Below are positions 52,303-61,608 of a stretch of 64,000 bases of DNA, in pieces (position 1 is the stretch's first letter; every line of letters starts with the position of its first letter). The notes beneath the pieces are model-generated. The model was given only the letters and a program-made list of their open reading frames with translations, was not told where the DNA came from and did not search any database. The position numbers and the translations under genes were made by a program. The stretch comes from Rhodoligotrophos defluvii (GTDB lineage: Bacteria; Pseudomonadota; Alphaproteobacteria; Rhizobiales; Im1): the NCBI RefSeq assembly GCF_005281615.1, contig NZ_SZZM01000001.1:1831455-1895454 (forward strand), written 5' to 3'.

Positions 52303-54516
52303 CTACTCCTCTGAGGTCTCTCGCGCCCCGGCGCCAACCGCCAGGAGCCTATTGAGTTTGGCGTTCCAGCTCGGCTTCTCCATCTCGGCCACCGGCCGCG
52401 TGAGGAGGTGCTGGAACAGCTCGGGGTCGAACCACATCCGGTTGACGAGCTTGCCGATCTTCGATTCTAAAGTTAGATCTCGCGTAGCCGGCAGCAGGTT
52501 CATCATCGTCTTAATTCGCTTCATGATCATGCCGGTTTTGATCGCGTCGTTCGTGTAAAACAGAATGGCCGCCTCAAAGCTGTTGGCGATTTGCCGGTTC
52601 TCTTCAGTGGGCGAACCCGCCACAGCCGTGCGGCGCAGGTTGCCGAGCGGCTCGAGCATCTTGTGGGCCCGGCGCAGCGCGTTCATCTCGGCCGGGCTGT
52701 AAACCTCGGCCAGCGCCTTCTCGTGCTGCTTGAACACCTTCTGCAGCTTGGCGATCGAGACCGGGCCGTCCGGGGCCCCGCCGGTGAGCGCCGTGTTCGT
52801 GCCAGTCACCTTGTCGGCCAGAACCTCGGACACCGCCGCCTTCCAGGCGCGCTTGGCGTCCGGGTCGCTTCCGAGGACCTTGTTGATCTCCTCGAGCTGC
52901 TTCTCGGTGCCGTAGGTATCGCCGCCGAAGATCCGCTTGGCCACGTTCCGCGGGTCGTCCTCGAGCAGCCTGGCGACGGTCGCGCTGTCACTGAAGATGT
53001 CGAGCGGCTCGCTGCCGGAGCGGAACTTGTCGAGGTAGTCCCTGAACTCCGGCGCGCCGGCGCTGATCGCTTCGTCAAGCGCCTTGCGGACCTCGATCAG
53101 CTCCTTCTGGGCAAAGCGGCCGGTGGGGTTCTCGCCCCGGCCTTCGATCACATCGTTGATCGCCTTGCGGGCCTCATAGAGCCCGGCCACGGTGTTGTCG
53201 AGCTCATCCGACCCAACCTTGTTGAGCATCCGGCGCGCTTCAGTCAGCGCGGCGCGAACCGGCGGCCGTTTGGCCGTGGCCAGCTTCTGCTCGATGAGCT
53301 GCGCGATCGGCGCTGCGTCGACGACAGCGCCGCGGGCCTCCGCCTGCTGGAGAAGCGGCAGCGCGGCGGCGTCCCGCTCACTGGCGATTTGCTTGGGCCG
53401 ATCCTGGGCGAACCGGGTGGCGGCGCTTTGATCGGCGGCCGGGTCTTTGAGACCCACAACATTGGCTTGAGCGGCGTTGGCCAGCCGTTCATCCGCTTCT
53501 TGGAATCGAACGGAATCTTTGTGCCGGGCGCCACGGCCAAGCGCTATCAATCCTATGTCATCGCTGCCGATGTCGGCCGAAGGTACCGGCTCGCCGTAGG
53601 CCCGCGCGTCGTTGAGGCGCTGGCCGAAACGCTGCGCGGCGGCTTCTGGGTCTGTGGCTCGGCCCTGCACGAAGCTCGCAGCGTGATCAGCGACGCGACG
53701 GGAAACGGTGGGGTCCTCGATGCTCTGGCGCGGGACGGAGGTGTCGGTCGTGAACCCACGAGCGGCCTCCGCACCACGGCGCATCGTCCCCGGCACATCG
53801 GCCAAGGTCGATCCGCCGATGCCGCCCAGCACGGCCGCACCAACAGTGCCCAGCGGGCCGAAGGTATCGTCGAGGTCGGAACCCTCGTAAGCGCCGACGG
53901 CCGCGCCGGAGCCAAGCCCGGCGGCGGTGTCGCCGATCACCGGCCGGCTCGCGCCGCCGGCGTAGGGCGCGGCGTAGCGTTCGATCATCTGGCCAATTGC
54001 CGTCTCAGCCGGCCGGAGCCCGGAGGCCGCGCGCCTGGCGAGCCCGCCGGCCCCACCAAGGGCGCCAGTTCCGAAGCGGGACGCCTCGTAAAGGATGCGC
54101 TCGCCGAGGCCCAGCTGCTCAGGGTCGATCAAGTCGGCGCCCAATGCTTCCACGCCGCTGCCGACGGTGTTCGCGATCCAGTCGGAGCCGCCGACCGGCT
54201 CGGTGATCTGCGGGATGTCGGCCCCGAAGAGGTTCGCCCCGCTAATGCCGGCATTCATGGCGCCGGTCATGAGGTCGACCGGGAGCCCGATCAGGTCAGC
54301 CACGCCGCGGCCGACGGCCTGGGCCCCGAGCTGAAGCGGCGCGGGTTCGGGGGCGGTGGGCGTCGCCCAGCGGACTTCGGCGACGTCAGCGGCGGCCGGC
54401 GGGGCCGACTGCTGCAGGACAAACCCGGGAGGCGGTGGCGGCACAGCGCCGGCCGCGCCCGTCCCTTCGAGGACGAAGCCAGGCGGAGGCGGCGGGATTA
54501 CTGAGCCGGGACCCAT
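52303..54516 (-). CDS. Large probable internal virion protein
   Basis: The 737-residue protein starts with a duplicated PPPPPGFVLxx motif, followed by glycine/alanine-rich hydrophobic stretches (about 60-240) and a long helical, charged C-terminal half (TRFAQDRPKQIASERDAAAL onward). Large, Ala/Gly-rich proteins at this position in short-tailed phages are usually ejected with the DNA. No enzymatic domain was recognised. Its start overlaps the previous gene by 19 bases. Confidence 0.75.
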   Translation of the reverse strand: MGPGSVIPPPPPGFVLEGTGAAGAVPPPPPGFVLQQSAPPAAADVAEVRWATPTAPEPAPLQLGAQAVGRGVADLIGLPVDLMTGAMNAGISGANLFGADIPQITEPVGGSDWIANTVGSGVEALGADLIDPEQLGLGERILYEASRFGTGALGGAGGLARRAASGLRPAETAIGQMIERYAAPYAGGASRPVIGDTAAGLGSGAAVGAYEGSDLDDTFGPLGTVGAAVLGGIGGSTLADVPGTMRRGAEAARGFTTDTSVPRQSIEDPTVSRRVADHAASFVQGRATDPEAAAQRFGQRLNDARAYGEPVPSADIGSDDIGLIALGRGARHKDSVRFQEADERLANAAQANVVGLKDPAADQSAATRFAQDRPKQIASERDAAALPLLQQAEARGAVVDAAPIAQLIEQKLATAKRPPVRAALTEARRMLNKVGSDELDNTVAGLYEARKAINDVIEGRGENPTGRFAQKELIEVRKALDEAISAGAPEFRDYLDKFRSGSEPLDIFSDSATVARLLEDDPRNVAKRIFGGDTYGTEKQLEEINKVLGSDPDAKRAWKAAVSEVLADKVTGTNTALTGGAPDGPVSIAKLQKVFKQHEKALAEVYSPAEMNALRRAHKMLEPLGNLRRTAVAGSPTEENRQIANSFEAAILFYTNDAIKTGMIMKRIKTMMNLLPATRDLTLESKIGKLVNRMWFDPELFQHLLTRPVAEMEKPSWNAKLNRLLAVGAGARETSEE

Positions 54517-55913
54517 TGCGTACCGTCAAATTCGAGGACTTCACCCGTCTGTGGGTTCACGGCCCTGGGCCGCGCTGCTGGAGCGGCGGCTGGCGGGGGC
54601 GGTGCGCCCGCTCCAGCTGGACCGCGGCCGAGGTATTGGTCGGTGACGCGCTGATTGAGGCCCAGGATGTCCATGGCCGCGTCGAGCTTCGCGCCGAGGC
54701 TCGCCGGATTCGCGAAGATGTCACCCGGGTTACCGAGAGCCGCCTGGAAGCGCTGAATGTCCCGGTCCGTAACCGAACGGCCTTCCTGCCCGGCGAGCGC
54801 CTCGGCGCCCGAGAACACGAGCATCTGGTACGCGGTCTGGATCTTCGGAAGGTTCGGGTCGAACGTGAACAAGTTGCGGATCGTCTGCGGCGAGACACCT
54901 TGCGCGGACGCTTGCCGGGCCATCGCGCCGACGGCCTCCTGAGCGCCGTTGTAGCCCATGCCGGCCGCGAGGTTGTCCGCGAGCTGGCCCACATCCTGGG
55001 CCATTCCTTTGAGCCGGCCCGTAATGCCGACGTTCTGGGCCCCACCCTCGTTCAGCAGGTTCTTGGTGTACTCAACCAGCCCCTTGAACTTCTGGTTGGA
55101 GATGTCCTGTTTTTGCAGCGCGCTTCGGACAGGGCGCTCTAGCCCCGGAACGCCGCCCATCTCGATGGTGGTGCCGTCCGGTGCCGTAACGCTCATGCCC
55201 TTGCCGCGCTTGGCGGCCTGGGACAGCGCGAACTCGCTCGCCTGCTCCGCCGGCATTCCGACGTTCGTAGCCAGGTCATAGTACTGCTGATAGGTGGCGG
55301 ACGGGTCGTTCACGTCCGCGCCAAGCACTTCCTGCTGGGCCGGGCTAAGCGCGTCCAGGTTGTCGAAATTCTGGCCCAGCAAGGTGCCCCGCTGCTCCGC
55401 TTCGGAGAGGATCGGCGCCACGCCTCCGGCGAACGCGCCGGCCCGGGGTACGAATGCGGGCTGACCGCCGACGAGCGCCTCGACAGGGGTGTTGTTGAAC
55501 TGGTAGCGGTCCTCGGCCAGCCGCATGCCGAGCATGTTGCGCTGGTTGGCCATATATTCGCCGAACCCCATAGGCGACTGGCCGTAGGGCTTACCAGCAC
55601 CTACCCAGGCATTCGTCACTCGGGGGTCCTTAGCTCCGAACTGATGTGCAAACTTGGTCATGACCGCCGCTGCGAGATCGGTCTGGTCTATGCCCGCGCC
55701 AAAACCCGCAGCGATTAACGAGTTAACATCGGTGTTTGGAGCCGCCAGCATCCGCATGGCGTTCTCGGTCTCGACATTCTCCCGTTGCATGCCGTACAGC
55801 TTCTCCCGCTTCAGCGCAGGCGTCAGCGTATCGCCCCACGTGGACTGCGCGATATCCGCGATGACCTGCCCGAGAGAAGGTCCTGACTGCGATGGCCCGA
55901 TGACGCGCGGCAC
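54498..55913 (-). CDS. Hypothetical phage protein, probable internal virion protein
   Basis: The 471-residue protein is mostly helical and soluble-looking; it ends in a proline/alanine linker (GAGAPPPPAAAPAARPR) and a short module VNPQTGEVLEFDGTQWVP that resembles a tail-fold tag found at the end of other phage proteins. No catalytic motif is evident. Its position between small virion proteins and the 737-residue protein suggests a role in the internal core or ejection apparatus. Confidence 0.72.
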   Translation of the reverse strand: MPRVIGPSQSGPSLGQVIADIAQSTWGDTLTPALKREKLYGMQRENVETENAMRMLAAPNTDVNSLIAAGFGAGIDQTDLAAAVMTKFAHQFGAKDPRVTNAWVGAGKPYGQSPMGFGEYMANQRNMLGMRLAEDRYQFNNTPVEALVGGQPAFVPRAGAFAGGVAPILSEAEQRGTLLGQNFDNLDALSPAQQEVLGADVNDPSATYQQYYDLATNVGMPAEQASEFALSQAAKRGKGMSVTAPDGTTIEMGGVPGLERPVRSALQKQDISNQKFKGLVEYTKNLLNEGGAQNVGITGRLKGMAQDVGQLADNLAAGMGYNGAQEAVGAMARQASAQGVSPQTIRNLFTFDPNLPKIQTAYQMLVFSGAEALAGQEGRSVTDRDIQRFQAALGNPGDIFANPASLGAKLDAAMDILGLNQRVTDQYLGRGPAGAGAPPPPAAAPAARPRAVNPQTGEVLEFDGTQWVPAQ

Positions 55914-55916
55914 CGA

Positions 55917-56288
55917 TCACCCCTGGAGAATGTTGCCTGACCCACCGTCCGCCGGCGGCTGCTGCGTGTCGGTCGGCGCCAACCGGCCGCCTGGCCGGGA
56001 AAGCGCAGCCTGGAGGCGCTCGATGATACGCCCCTGCGCGTCGGCAAGCCGTGGGTCGCTGGTGATGCCGCTGAGAATGCTCCCCAGGATTCCCGGGAAC
56101 ATGCCGCCAGCGCCGCCCTCTCCACCAGGCATCTGAGGAAAGAGGCTGCCGTTGCCGATAATCGGCATGCCCGGCAGCTTTTCCGACATCCTGGCCATAT
56201 TCAGGCGATCAAACGGCCGGATCGCTGGCCGCTGAACGCGCTGGGCACCGTCGGCAGGGGGAGTAGTCGGGGGTAGGTTCTGGTCCAT
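55917..56288 (-). CDS. Hypothetical phage protein
   Basis: The 123-residue protein is rich in proline at the start (NLPPTTPPADGAQ) and glycine in the middle (GGEGGAGGMFPGILGS) and ends with another disordered stretch. It lies within 3 bases of both neighbours. No family was recognised; probably a small virion component. Confidence 0.65.
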   Translation of the reverse strand: MDQNLPPTTPPADGAQRVQRPAIRPFDRLNMARMSEKLPGMPIIGNGSLFPQMPGGEGGAGGMFPGILGSILSGITSDPRLADAQGRIIERLQAALSRPGGRLAPTDTQQPPADGGSGNILQG

Positions 56289-56290
56289 GT

Positions 56291-56986
56291 CTAATACCCC
56301 TTAGGGATGATGTTCATCGGTCCGCTCGGAGCCGGACTGTTGTAGCCGCCCATGGGGAGCCCGCCTTTAGCACCGGCGAACGTTGCCGCAGCGTTGCCCA
56401 TCCCGGAGAAGATCTGGCCCCAGATCGACGGCGGTTTGGTCGCCTCCAGGGCGGCATACTGCTGGAGGGCCGGCAGCATCGCGGCGTTGCTCTGCGCGAA
56501 GTTGCCGATCTGGCCGATGTTCCGCGCGGCGCCCGTGATGCCCAGCTGATTGTCGAGCATGAGGTCGTTGTAGCCGCTGAGCGCGCCAAGCGCGTTGGCG
56601 TTGGCCGAGGAATTAGCGACGGCCCGGCTCGTCTGGTCGGCGAACGCCTGCTTCACGATCTCCGGCACATCGCCCATGAGCGCGATGTTGGCCGGCCCCG
56701 ACAGGTCGCGGGTGATCGCGCTCTGCAGGTTCGCGGTACGCTCACCCTGGGCCTCCCCGAGATTCTGGCCAACCTGGGCCGGATCGAAGTTCCCGAGCTG
56801 CTCGTCGAACTCCAGGCGCGCCTCCTCGGAGAGCCGCCGGTTCTTGTCGAGCATCGCGAACAGCTGCTCGTTCATGGCGCGCGCCTGGGCGGCCTGGTTG
56901 GCCTGCGCCTCGTTGTGCTGGATAAGGCCGCCCGCGCCGCCCATCCCCAGCCCTACCAGCGCCAGGATTTCAAGCCCGGTGCACAT
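56291..56986 (-). CDS. Phage protein with N-terminal MC motif, probable internal virion protein
   Basis: The 231-residue protein begins MCTGLEILALVGLGMGGAGG, a hydrophobic N-terminal segment, followed by a long alanine/glutamine-rich coiled coil (about 25-110). This layout is common in small internal virion proteins of podoviruses that start with MC. Its ATG overlaps the stop of the 70-residue gene. Confidence 0.72.
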   Translation of the reverse strand: MCTGLEILALVGLGMGGAGGLIQHNEAQANQAAQARAMNEQLFAMLDKNRRLSEEARLEFDEQLGNFDPAQVGQNLGEAQGERTANLQSAITRDLSGPANIALMGDVPEIVKQAFADQTSRAVANSSANANALGALSGYNDLMLDNQLGITGAARNIGQIGNFAQSNAAMLPALQQYAALEATKPPSIWGQIFSGMGNAAATFAGAKGGLPMGGYNSPAPSGPMNIIPKGY

Positions 56987-57198
56987 CAGCGGCCCCCGAA
57001 GAAGTGGGGCGGGAACATAGGCCCGATCTGCGGCGGCTGAAGGGGCGCCCCGGGGCGCCGCAGCGGCATCGGCCCAGGCTGGCCAAGCATCGGCTGCTGG
57101 AATGGGGCGCGCGGCGCGCCGGCCGGATGCTTCTTCCAGCCACCCTCCGGCGGCGTTTCCGGCACCTGGGCGAGAATGTCAAAGACCTCTTGGCACAT
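56986..57198 (-). CDS. Small proline-rich phage protein
   Basis: The 70-residue protein starts MCQEVFDILAQVPETPPEGG and is then almost entirely proline/glycine-rich (PGPMPLRRPGAPLQPPQIGP). It overlaps both neighbours by one base, which supports it as a real gene. Function unknown. Confidence 0.6.
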   Translation of the reverse strand: MCQEVFDILAQVPETPPEGGWKKHPAGAPRAPFQQPMLGQPGPMPLRRPGAPLQPPQIGPMFPPHFFGGR

Positions 57199-57830
57199 CA
57201 GCTGACCACCCTGCCTGATCCTGACCCGTACACGGGGCCGGTCCCGCCGTAAGACGACCGGTAAGCGGCGCCCGGCGAGTTCTGCGCGGCTTGCATGTAG
57301 CCGGTGAACGGTTGCAACACGCTCGCGAAAACCTGACCCAGGGGCGTGAAGGCGGTGGGCGCCTTGATCGCAGTCGCTTCGGCGAGAGCCCGGGCGTTGA
57401 TGGCCGCTGGGTCCGCAGAGCTCTGGTTCAAGGCATAGAGGTTGCTCTTCGAGTCCTCGATCTGACCGCGGAGCTGGTTGGCCGCGTCCTGCGCCTGGTT
57501 TGCGATCTGGGTTTTCTGCTTGTTGTACTCTTCGAGGAGATCGCCAGTCTTGGTTGCGCCGTAGGAGGACGTCATCATGCCCCGGCCGGCGAGAGCCGCC
57601 ATCAGCTGGTCCTGCGCGCTCGTGAACTGGCTGTCGAGCTCCGGGAAATAGTACCCCGTGTAGGTGTTCAGGTAGTTGTTGAAGAAACTGTCGTCAAAGC
57701 CGCCGAACGCTTGGTCGATGAGGGCCTGGCCCTCCTTGATCTTCTGCTGACGTTCGATCTCGGCCTGTTCCGCGGCCTTACGGGCCTTTTTGGCCTCCTT
57801 CGACGCCTTATCGCTGCCGCCCATACACAT
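57198..57830 (-). CDS. Phage protein with N-terminal MC motif, coiled coil
   Basis: The 210-residue protein starts MCMGGSDKASKEAKKARKAAE, with a charged coiled coil to about residue 35, then a region with FDDSFFNNYLNTYTGYYFPE and a second helical segment (EYNKQKTQIANQAQDAANQL). It ends in a tyrosine/glycine-rich tail. It is probably a component of the internal core; no enzyme motif. A 78-base gap separates it from the gp13-like gene. Confidence 0.72.
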   Translation of the reverse strand: MCMGGSDKASKEAKKARKAAEQAEIERQQKIKEGQALIDQAFGGFDDSFFNNYLNTYTGYYFPELDSQFTSAQDQLMAALAGRGMMTSSYGATKTGDLLEEYNKQKTQIANQAQDAANQLRGQIEDSKSNLYALNQSSADPAAINARALAEATAIKAPTAFTPLGQVFASVLQPFTGYMQAAQNSPGAAYRSSYGGTGPVYGSGSGRVVS

Positions 57831-57908
57831 TGCTCAGGCTCTACTTGAGAACGTGTTGTCCCGGCGCAGCGAGACCGGACGTGCGACTGCTGCAGGCACA
57901 ATACCAAA

Positions 57909-58379
57909 TCAATGGGGCTCTGTCACACGACATTTTTGACTGTTCTGATAGACGAATAGAGACGGATTGGACACGCCGGGCATAGGTGAGAAGCCCAGGG
58001 CCTTGAACCAGCGGGCCACATCTTTATGGCGCGAAAGCGTGCGAGATTCGAAGATCACGCCGGGCCAGTCGCGCGTGATATTGGCAAGGTGCTGGCGAGC
58101 CACGAAAACGCCGCGCGGGCCGAGGTCGAAATAACGCTTCGTCGCGAGAAACGTCGTACTGCGGACGGTGGAGATCCGGGTGCGGCTGTGGTTGAAGATG
58201 TAGAGCGGCCCGCGCCCGTCGAACGCTGCCTCGGCGTGATCGAGGCCATTCTTGCGCAGCAGCGCCAGCATTTTCCAACCCGAGATACCGATCTCCTCCA
58301 TCTCCTGCGCGGTGATCTCGGAGCAGTTATTCAGGACGGCCGCCACGTCGGCCAAGGTGGCCTTCTTGTACCGGATCAT
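57909..58379 (-). CDS. Phage T7 gp13-like (GNAT-fold) protein
   Basis: The 156-residue protein starts MIRYKKATLADVAAVLNNC, as in acetyltransferase-like folds, and has the gp13-type C-terminal part with HKDVARWFKALGFSPMPG. In T7 gp13 is needed for morphogenesis of the internal core. The match is by pattern only; enzymatic activity is uncertain because the acetyl-CoA loop is not obvious. Confidence 0.65.
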   Translation of the reverse strand: MIRYKKATLADVAAVLNNCSEITAQEMEEIGISGWKMLALLRKNGLDHAEAAFDGRGPLYIFNHSRTRISTVRSTTFLATKRYFDLGPRGVFVARQHLANITRDWPGVIFESRTLSRHKDVARWFKALGFSPMPGVSNPSLFVYQNSQKCRVTEPH

Positions 58380-60457
58380 CCTGCCTCCGTGGGGTCGTAG
58401 TGGATGGCGTTCCGCGAGAGCCGCGCGTACCCGGCTGCCCGACAGACAAAGCGCAGCGCGAACAAAGGGGTATCACCGATCAAAGCAATCCGCTGCTTGA
58501 CAAAGGTCGAGCCGCCAACCCGGCCGGCGTTGATGATCTTGGTCTCGTCGGCGGGGTCGACGAGGATATCCATGCTCCAGACGTTGGTACAGGACAGGTC
58601 GATGCCGTTGAGCGCCTTGTGAGTGGCCGGCGACCTGGCGTCCAGGAAGGCGGTTTCAGCAGTGACGATCTGCTCGTCATCCTCCGGGTACTCGTTGCCG
58701 CTCTCACCGCCATAGAGGTAGATCGTGTCGCCCGAACGCGCGTAGACCCGGTTCTTGACACGGACAAGATCCGAGATGACGAAACCCGGCTCGATGACGC
58801 TCCAAGCTGTGATCTTCGCGCCGGGAAAGTTGGAGAGGACGATCACGTAAGGGCCGAGGGCCAGCCAGTAGCGGCCGTCCACCGGCTCCATGATCGCGAT
58901 GGCCCGGGACACCTGCTGCTCGCCGATCTCGGCCCGAATCCCCTGGATGTAGGGATCGATCACCGAGCCGATATCGCTGACATAAGCCGCGTTCGAGCTG
59001 TCGCGGGCCCGGAGCGAACGGATGCCTGTCGAGTCCAGGTAGAAGACGTCGTTGTTGCCATAAGCCAGCAGCGACTGCGGCGCGATCGTGCCTGTGTTGT
59101 CGAGCGATTGAACGAACGCGAACTGCGAGACAGCTTGGCTGAGCGTGTAGATGCGGACGTGATCGGCCGAGAAGATGGCGACCTTGTCGTTGTACTGGAC
59201 GAGGCCGACCAGCCGGCCGGAGCCCTCGCTCTCATTGGCCATGTTGACGAAGCCGCCGTCGGTTTCCGGTGTGCTCCCATCGTCCTGCCAATCAGTCGGG
59301 TCTTCGAGCTTCGAATAATGCAGATTGCTGACGGCGACGGAATACATGCGCTGCTTGTAGGTGAAGGCATAGGAGCCCATGCCCGCGGCGCTGCCGCTGG
59401 CCGCGTACACCGTCCCGTTGATCGTGATCCGGTAGATGTCGGCCGCGTTGAACGAGCCAGTCAAGGTAGCGGTGTAGACCTGCGCCACCGGCGCGACCGC
59501 ATCGACGCCGCCGGAGAAGTTGGTCGTGGCCGCGACGACGTCACCGGTGACCGCGATCCCCACGACATAGCCGTTCGGCGCGGACCCGGTGCCGACCTCG
59601 GCCGCGATCGTAACGGTGTCACCCGCAGCTGTCGCGGTGTAGCCGTGGGTCAGCGTTCCGTTGTTGATCTCGATCGCAAGCGCGAGCGCGGCGGCTTGGT
59701 GATCGTCAAGCATGTCGACCGGCTGGCTGAGCAGCTCGACGCCCTCGACCGTGACCGAAGAGATCGTGTTAATGCCAGGGTTGCGGGACCCGGCCACGAT
59801 CTCGACGCTGCCTGTCGAAAGCACCTCCTCGACCTCGGGGACGTTCGCCTGAATCTGGGTGAGGGTGATACCTTGGCTGGTATCCCCGCCGCCTTGGACC
59901 GTCGACGCGCTGATGGTGTAGGACGTCCCGGGCGTGACGGCCGTTATCGTGATCATCGAACCGGCCGCGGTCGCGCTCACAGCGGCGTCCCGGTCGATCA
60001 GCGTAGCGAGGAAGTCGGCCAGCACTTCCCGGGTGGCGTTCGTAGACGCGAGCGTCTGCCAGGCGGCGACATTGCTGCCGTCGAAGAAGTGGTAAATGTT
60101 GCCATCGCTGAACTCCGCGATGACGTAGAACTTGCCGTCGAAGGTCGCAACATCGAGCACCCGGGTCATGCTCGGCGAGCCGGACGGAGCCTGGAGGCGC
60201 TGGTAGAGGACGCCCAAGGGCATCGACGCGGCCAGGTTGGCCGACCCGAATGCATAGAGCTGGCCGCGCACCTGGGCGAGGCCATGTGTCCCGGCCGGCA
60301 GAGTGTAGCGCTCCACGAACTTCTTGACGCGCTCGATGTCACCCCCGCGGGTGATGTGGGCGTTGCGGAGGAGCCAGAGCGTGCCCGGGACACCCACTTC
60401 GCGTGGGCGCCGCCGGTCCATCCCGTATTTGAAGTCGAGGATGTCCAGGTACGGCAT
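58376..60457 (-). CDS. Phage tail tubular / stabilisation protein
   Basis: The 693-residue protein is beta-rich throughout, with repeated motifs such as QLYAFGSANLA, VLDVATFDGKFYVIAEFSDG, YNDKVAIFSADHVRIYTL and YWLALGPYVIVLSN that suggest a beta-propeller plus jellyroll-like inserts (300-345, with TATLTGSFNAADIYRITING). It lies after the adaptor, where P22 gp10 or T7 gp12 nozzle proteins are encoded. It overlaps its neighbours by 1 and 4 bases. Confidence 0.72.
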   Translation of the reverse strand: MPYLDILDFKYGMDRRRPREVGVPGTLWLLRNAHITRGGDIERVKKFVERYTLPAGTHGLAQVRGQLYAFGSANLAASMPLGVLYQRLQAPSGSPSMTRVLDVATFDGKFYVIAEFSDGNIYHFFDGSNVAAWQTLASTNATREVLADFLATLIDRDAAVSATAAGSMITITAVTPGTSYTISASTVQGGGDTSQGITLTQIQANVPEVEEVLSTGSVEIVAGSRNPGINTISSVTVEGVELLSQPVDMLDDHQAAALALAIEINNGTLTHGYTATAAGDTVTIAAEVGTGSAPNGYVVGIAVTGDVVAATTNFSGGVDAVAPVAQVYTATLTGSFNAADIYRITINGTVYAASGSAAGMGSYAFTYKQRMYSVAVSNLHYSKLEDPTDWQDDGSTPETDGGFVNMANESEGSGRLVGLVQYNDKVAIFSADHVRIYTLSQAVSQFAFVQSLDNTGTIAPQSLLAYGNNDVFYLDSTGIRSLRARDSSNAAYVSDIGSVIDPYIQGIRAEIGEQQVSRAIAIMEPVDGRYWLALGPYVIVLSNFPGAKITAWSVIEPGFVISDLVRVKNRVYARSGDTIYLYGGESGNEYPEDDEQIVTAETAFLDARSPATHKALNGIDLSCTNVWSMDILVDPADETKIINAGRVGGSTFVKQRIALIGDTPLFALRFVCRAAGYARLSRNAIHYDPTEAG

Positions 60458-61155
60458 CAGCGCACCCGGACGATGGCGCGCCCTGAGACATAGCGAGCGA
60501 CGGGGCCCAGGCCCAGGCGGCGCTTCTCGCTGCCCCCTTGCGACCGGCCCTTCAACCGGTTGAGCCGTTCGCGCGCCTTGGCCAGCTTGGTCTCGGCGTC
60601 GGCGCCCTTCTGGCCCTGCAAGAGCTCGTGCGCCGAGAACAGCACCACGAGATTGTCATCGAGTAAGCACACATCCTCATCGTTGACGAGCCGCGGGGCG
60701 TTCACGAAGCCCTTGAACTGGATCGTCTGGTCGTTGCTGTAGGGCACCGGCCAGATCTCGACCTGGGTCTTCGTCCCGGTCCACCGGGCGTCCCATTTGA
60801 GGGCTGGCTCCGATCGGTAATCGAGCTGGCTGTCGAAGCCGTTGTAATCAGCGAAATCAATGCCGCGGATCAGCGGGTGCGAGAGCCCGCTGTACCAGAC
60901 GACGACCTCCTCGACACGATCGAGGTTGAGACCGTCGGGGAGATCGTAGAAGCGCTCACCTGCCTGCAGAGGGATCTTGTCGAAGACCATGCGCAGGTGA
61001 GGCCAGTCGTACTCAAGATAGAGATCGAGATAGTTGCGGTTGAGCGTCTGCTTCAGGTTGTCGACGTCGGCGACACCAACAGACACATCTGTGGACCTGC
61101 GAAGCTCAGCCCGCAGCTGCTGGACCAACTCGAGGAATTGGGTCCCGACAGGCAT
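60457..61155 (-). CDS. Phage head-tail adaptor (SU10-type)
   Basis: The 232-residue protein has an N-terminal helical bundle (FLELVQQLRAELRR, LKQTLNRNYLDLYLEYDW) and a beta-rich second half, the layout of SU10/T7 gp11-type adaptors that join portal and nozzle. The basic C-terminal tail is RARERLNRLKGRSQ-like and probably contacts DNA. Start near 61155 follows the gap after the 128-residue gene. Confidence 0.72.
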   Translation of the reverse strand: MPVGTQFLELVQQLRAELRRSTDVSVGVADVDNLKQTLNRNYLDLYLEYDWPHLRMVFDKIPLQAGERFYDLPDGLNLDRVEEVVVWYSGLSHPLIRGIDFADYNGFDSQLDYRSEPALKWDARWTGTKTQVEIWPVPYSNDQTIQFKGFVNAPRLVNDEDVCLLDDNLVVLFSAHELLQGQKGADAETKLAKARERLNRLKGRSQGGSEKRRLGLGPVARYVSGRAIVRVR

Positions 61156-61159
61156 TCTA

Positions 61160-61546
61160 TCACTGATCCAGGAGCTCGACGGAAGCCTCGGCCGGTTCGG
61201 TCCTGCGGACGCGCTTTTGCGGCACCTCGGTCACCACATCCGGGTGCTCGATACCCTCGAGCTGCTTCGGCAGGGGCAGCGTGTCGGGGCCGAAGAGCCG
61301 CGAGACGATGTCGATCCGGTCACCTGTAAGGCTGCCTTCCGGAGCGAAGCTATAGGTCTGGCGCAGGTGATCGCGCTCTTCCCGGTCTGTGCGGTCGATC
61401 TTGCCGTCTGGAACGATGTCAACAACGGAGTCCTCGCCGCCATGGATGTACTTGAGGACCATCACCTCCGCTGCGGAGATGCTGTACTTGCGGACTTCAT
61501 TGTAGAGATCGTTGTGGAGGCGGACCTTGCATGAATATGTCTGCAT
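61160..61546 (-). CDS. Hypothetical phage protein
   Basis: The 128-residue protein begins MQTYSCKVRLHNDLYNEVRKY and is acidic in its second half. Its place between the cement-like and adaptor genes, at about the same distance as small virion proteins in BPP-1-type phages, suggests a structural or assembly role. No family was recognised. Confidence 0.65.
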   Translation of the reverse strand: MQTYSCKVRLHNDLYNEVRKYSISAAEVMVLKYIHGGEDSVVDIVPDGKIDRTDREERDHLRQTYSFAPEGSLTGDRIDIVSRLFGPDTLPLPKQLEGIEHPDVVTEVPQKRVRRTEPAEASVELLDQ

Positions 61547-61608
61547 GTTCTTACCCTTGCAGGTGGTTGGGAGCGGGCGGGGAAATCCCCCCGCCCACCA
61601 GATCAGTG

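Noticed and set aside
52591-54504. Forward frame (637 codons) opposite the large internal virion gene
   Set aside because: Same antisense effect; the whole prophage block reads leftward with coupled starts and stops.
58400-60493. Long forward frame (697 codons) opposite the phage tail protein gene
   Set aside because: Antisense shadow; arginine/aspartate-rich composition and no ribosome site, while the minus strand gene overlaps its neighbours neatly.
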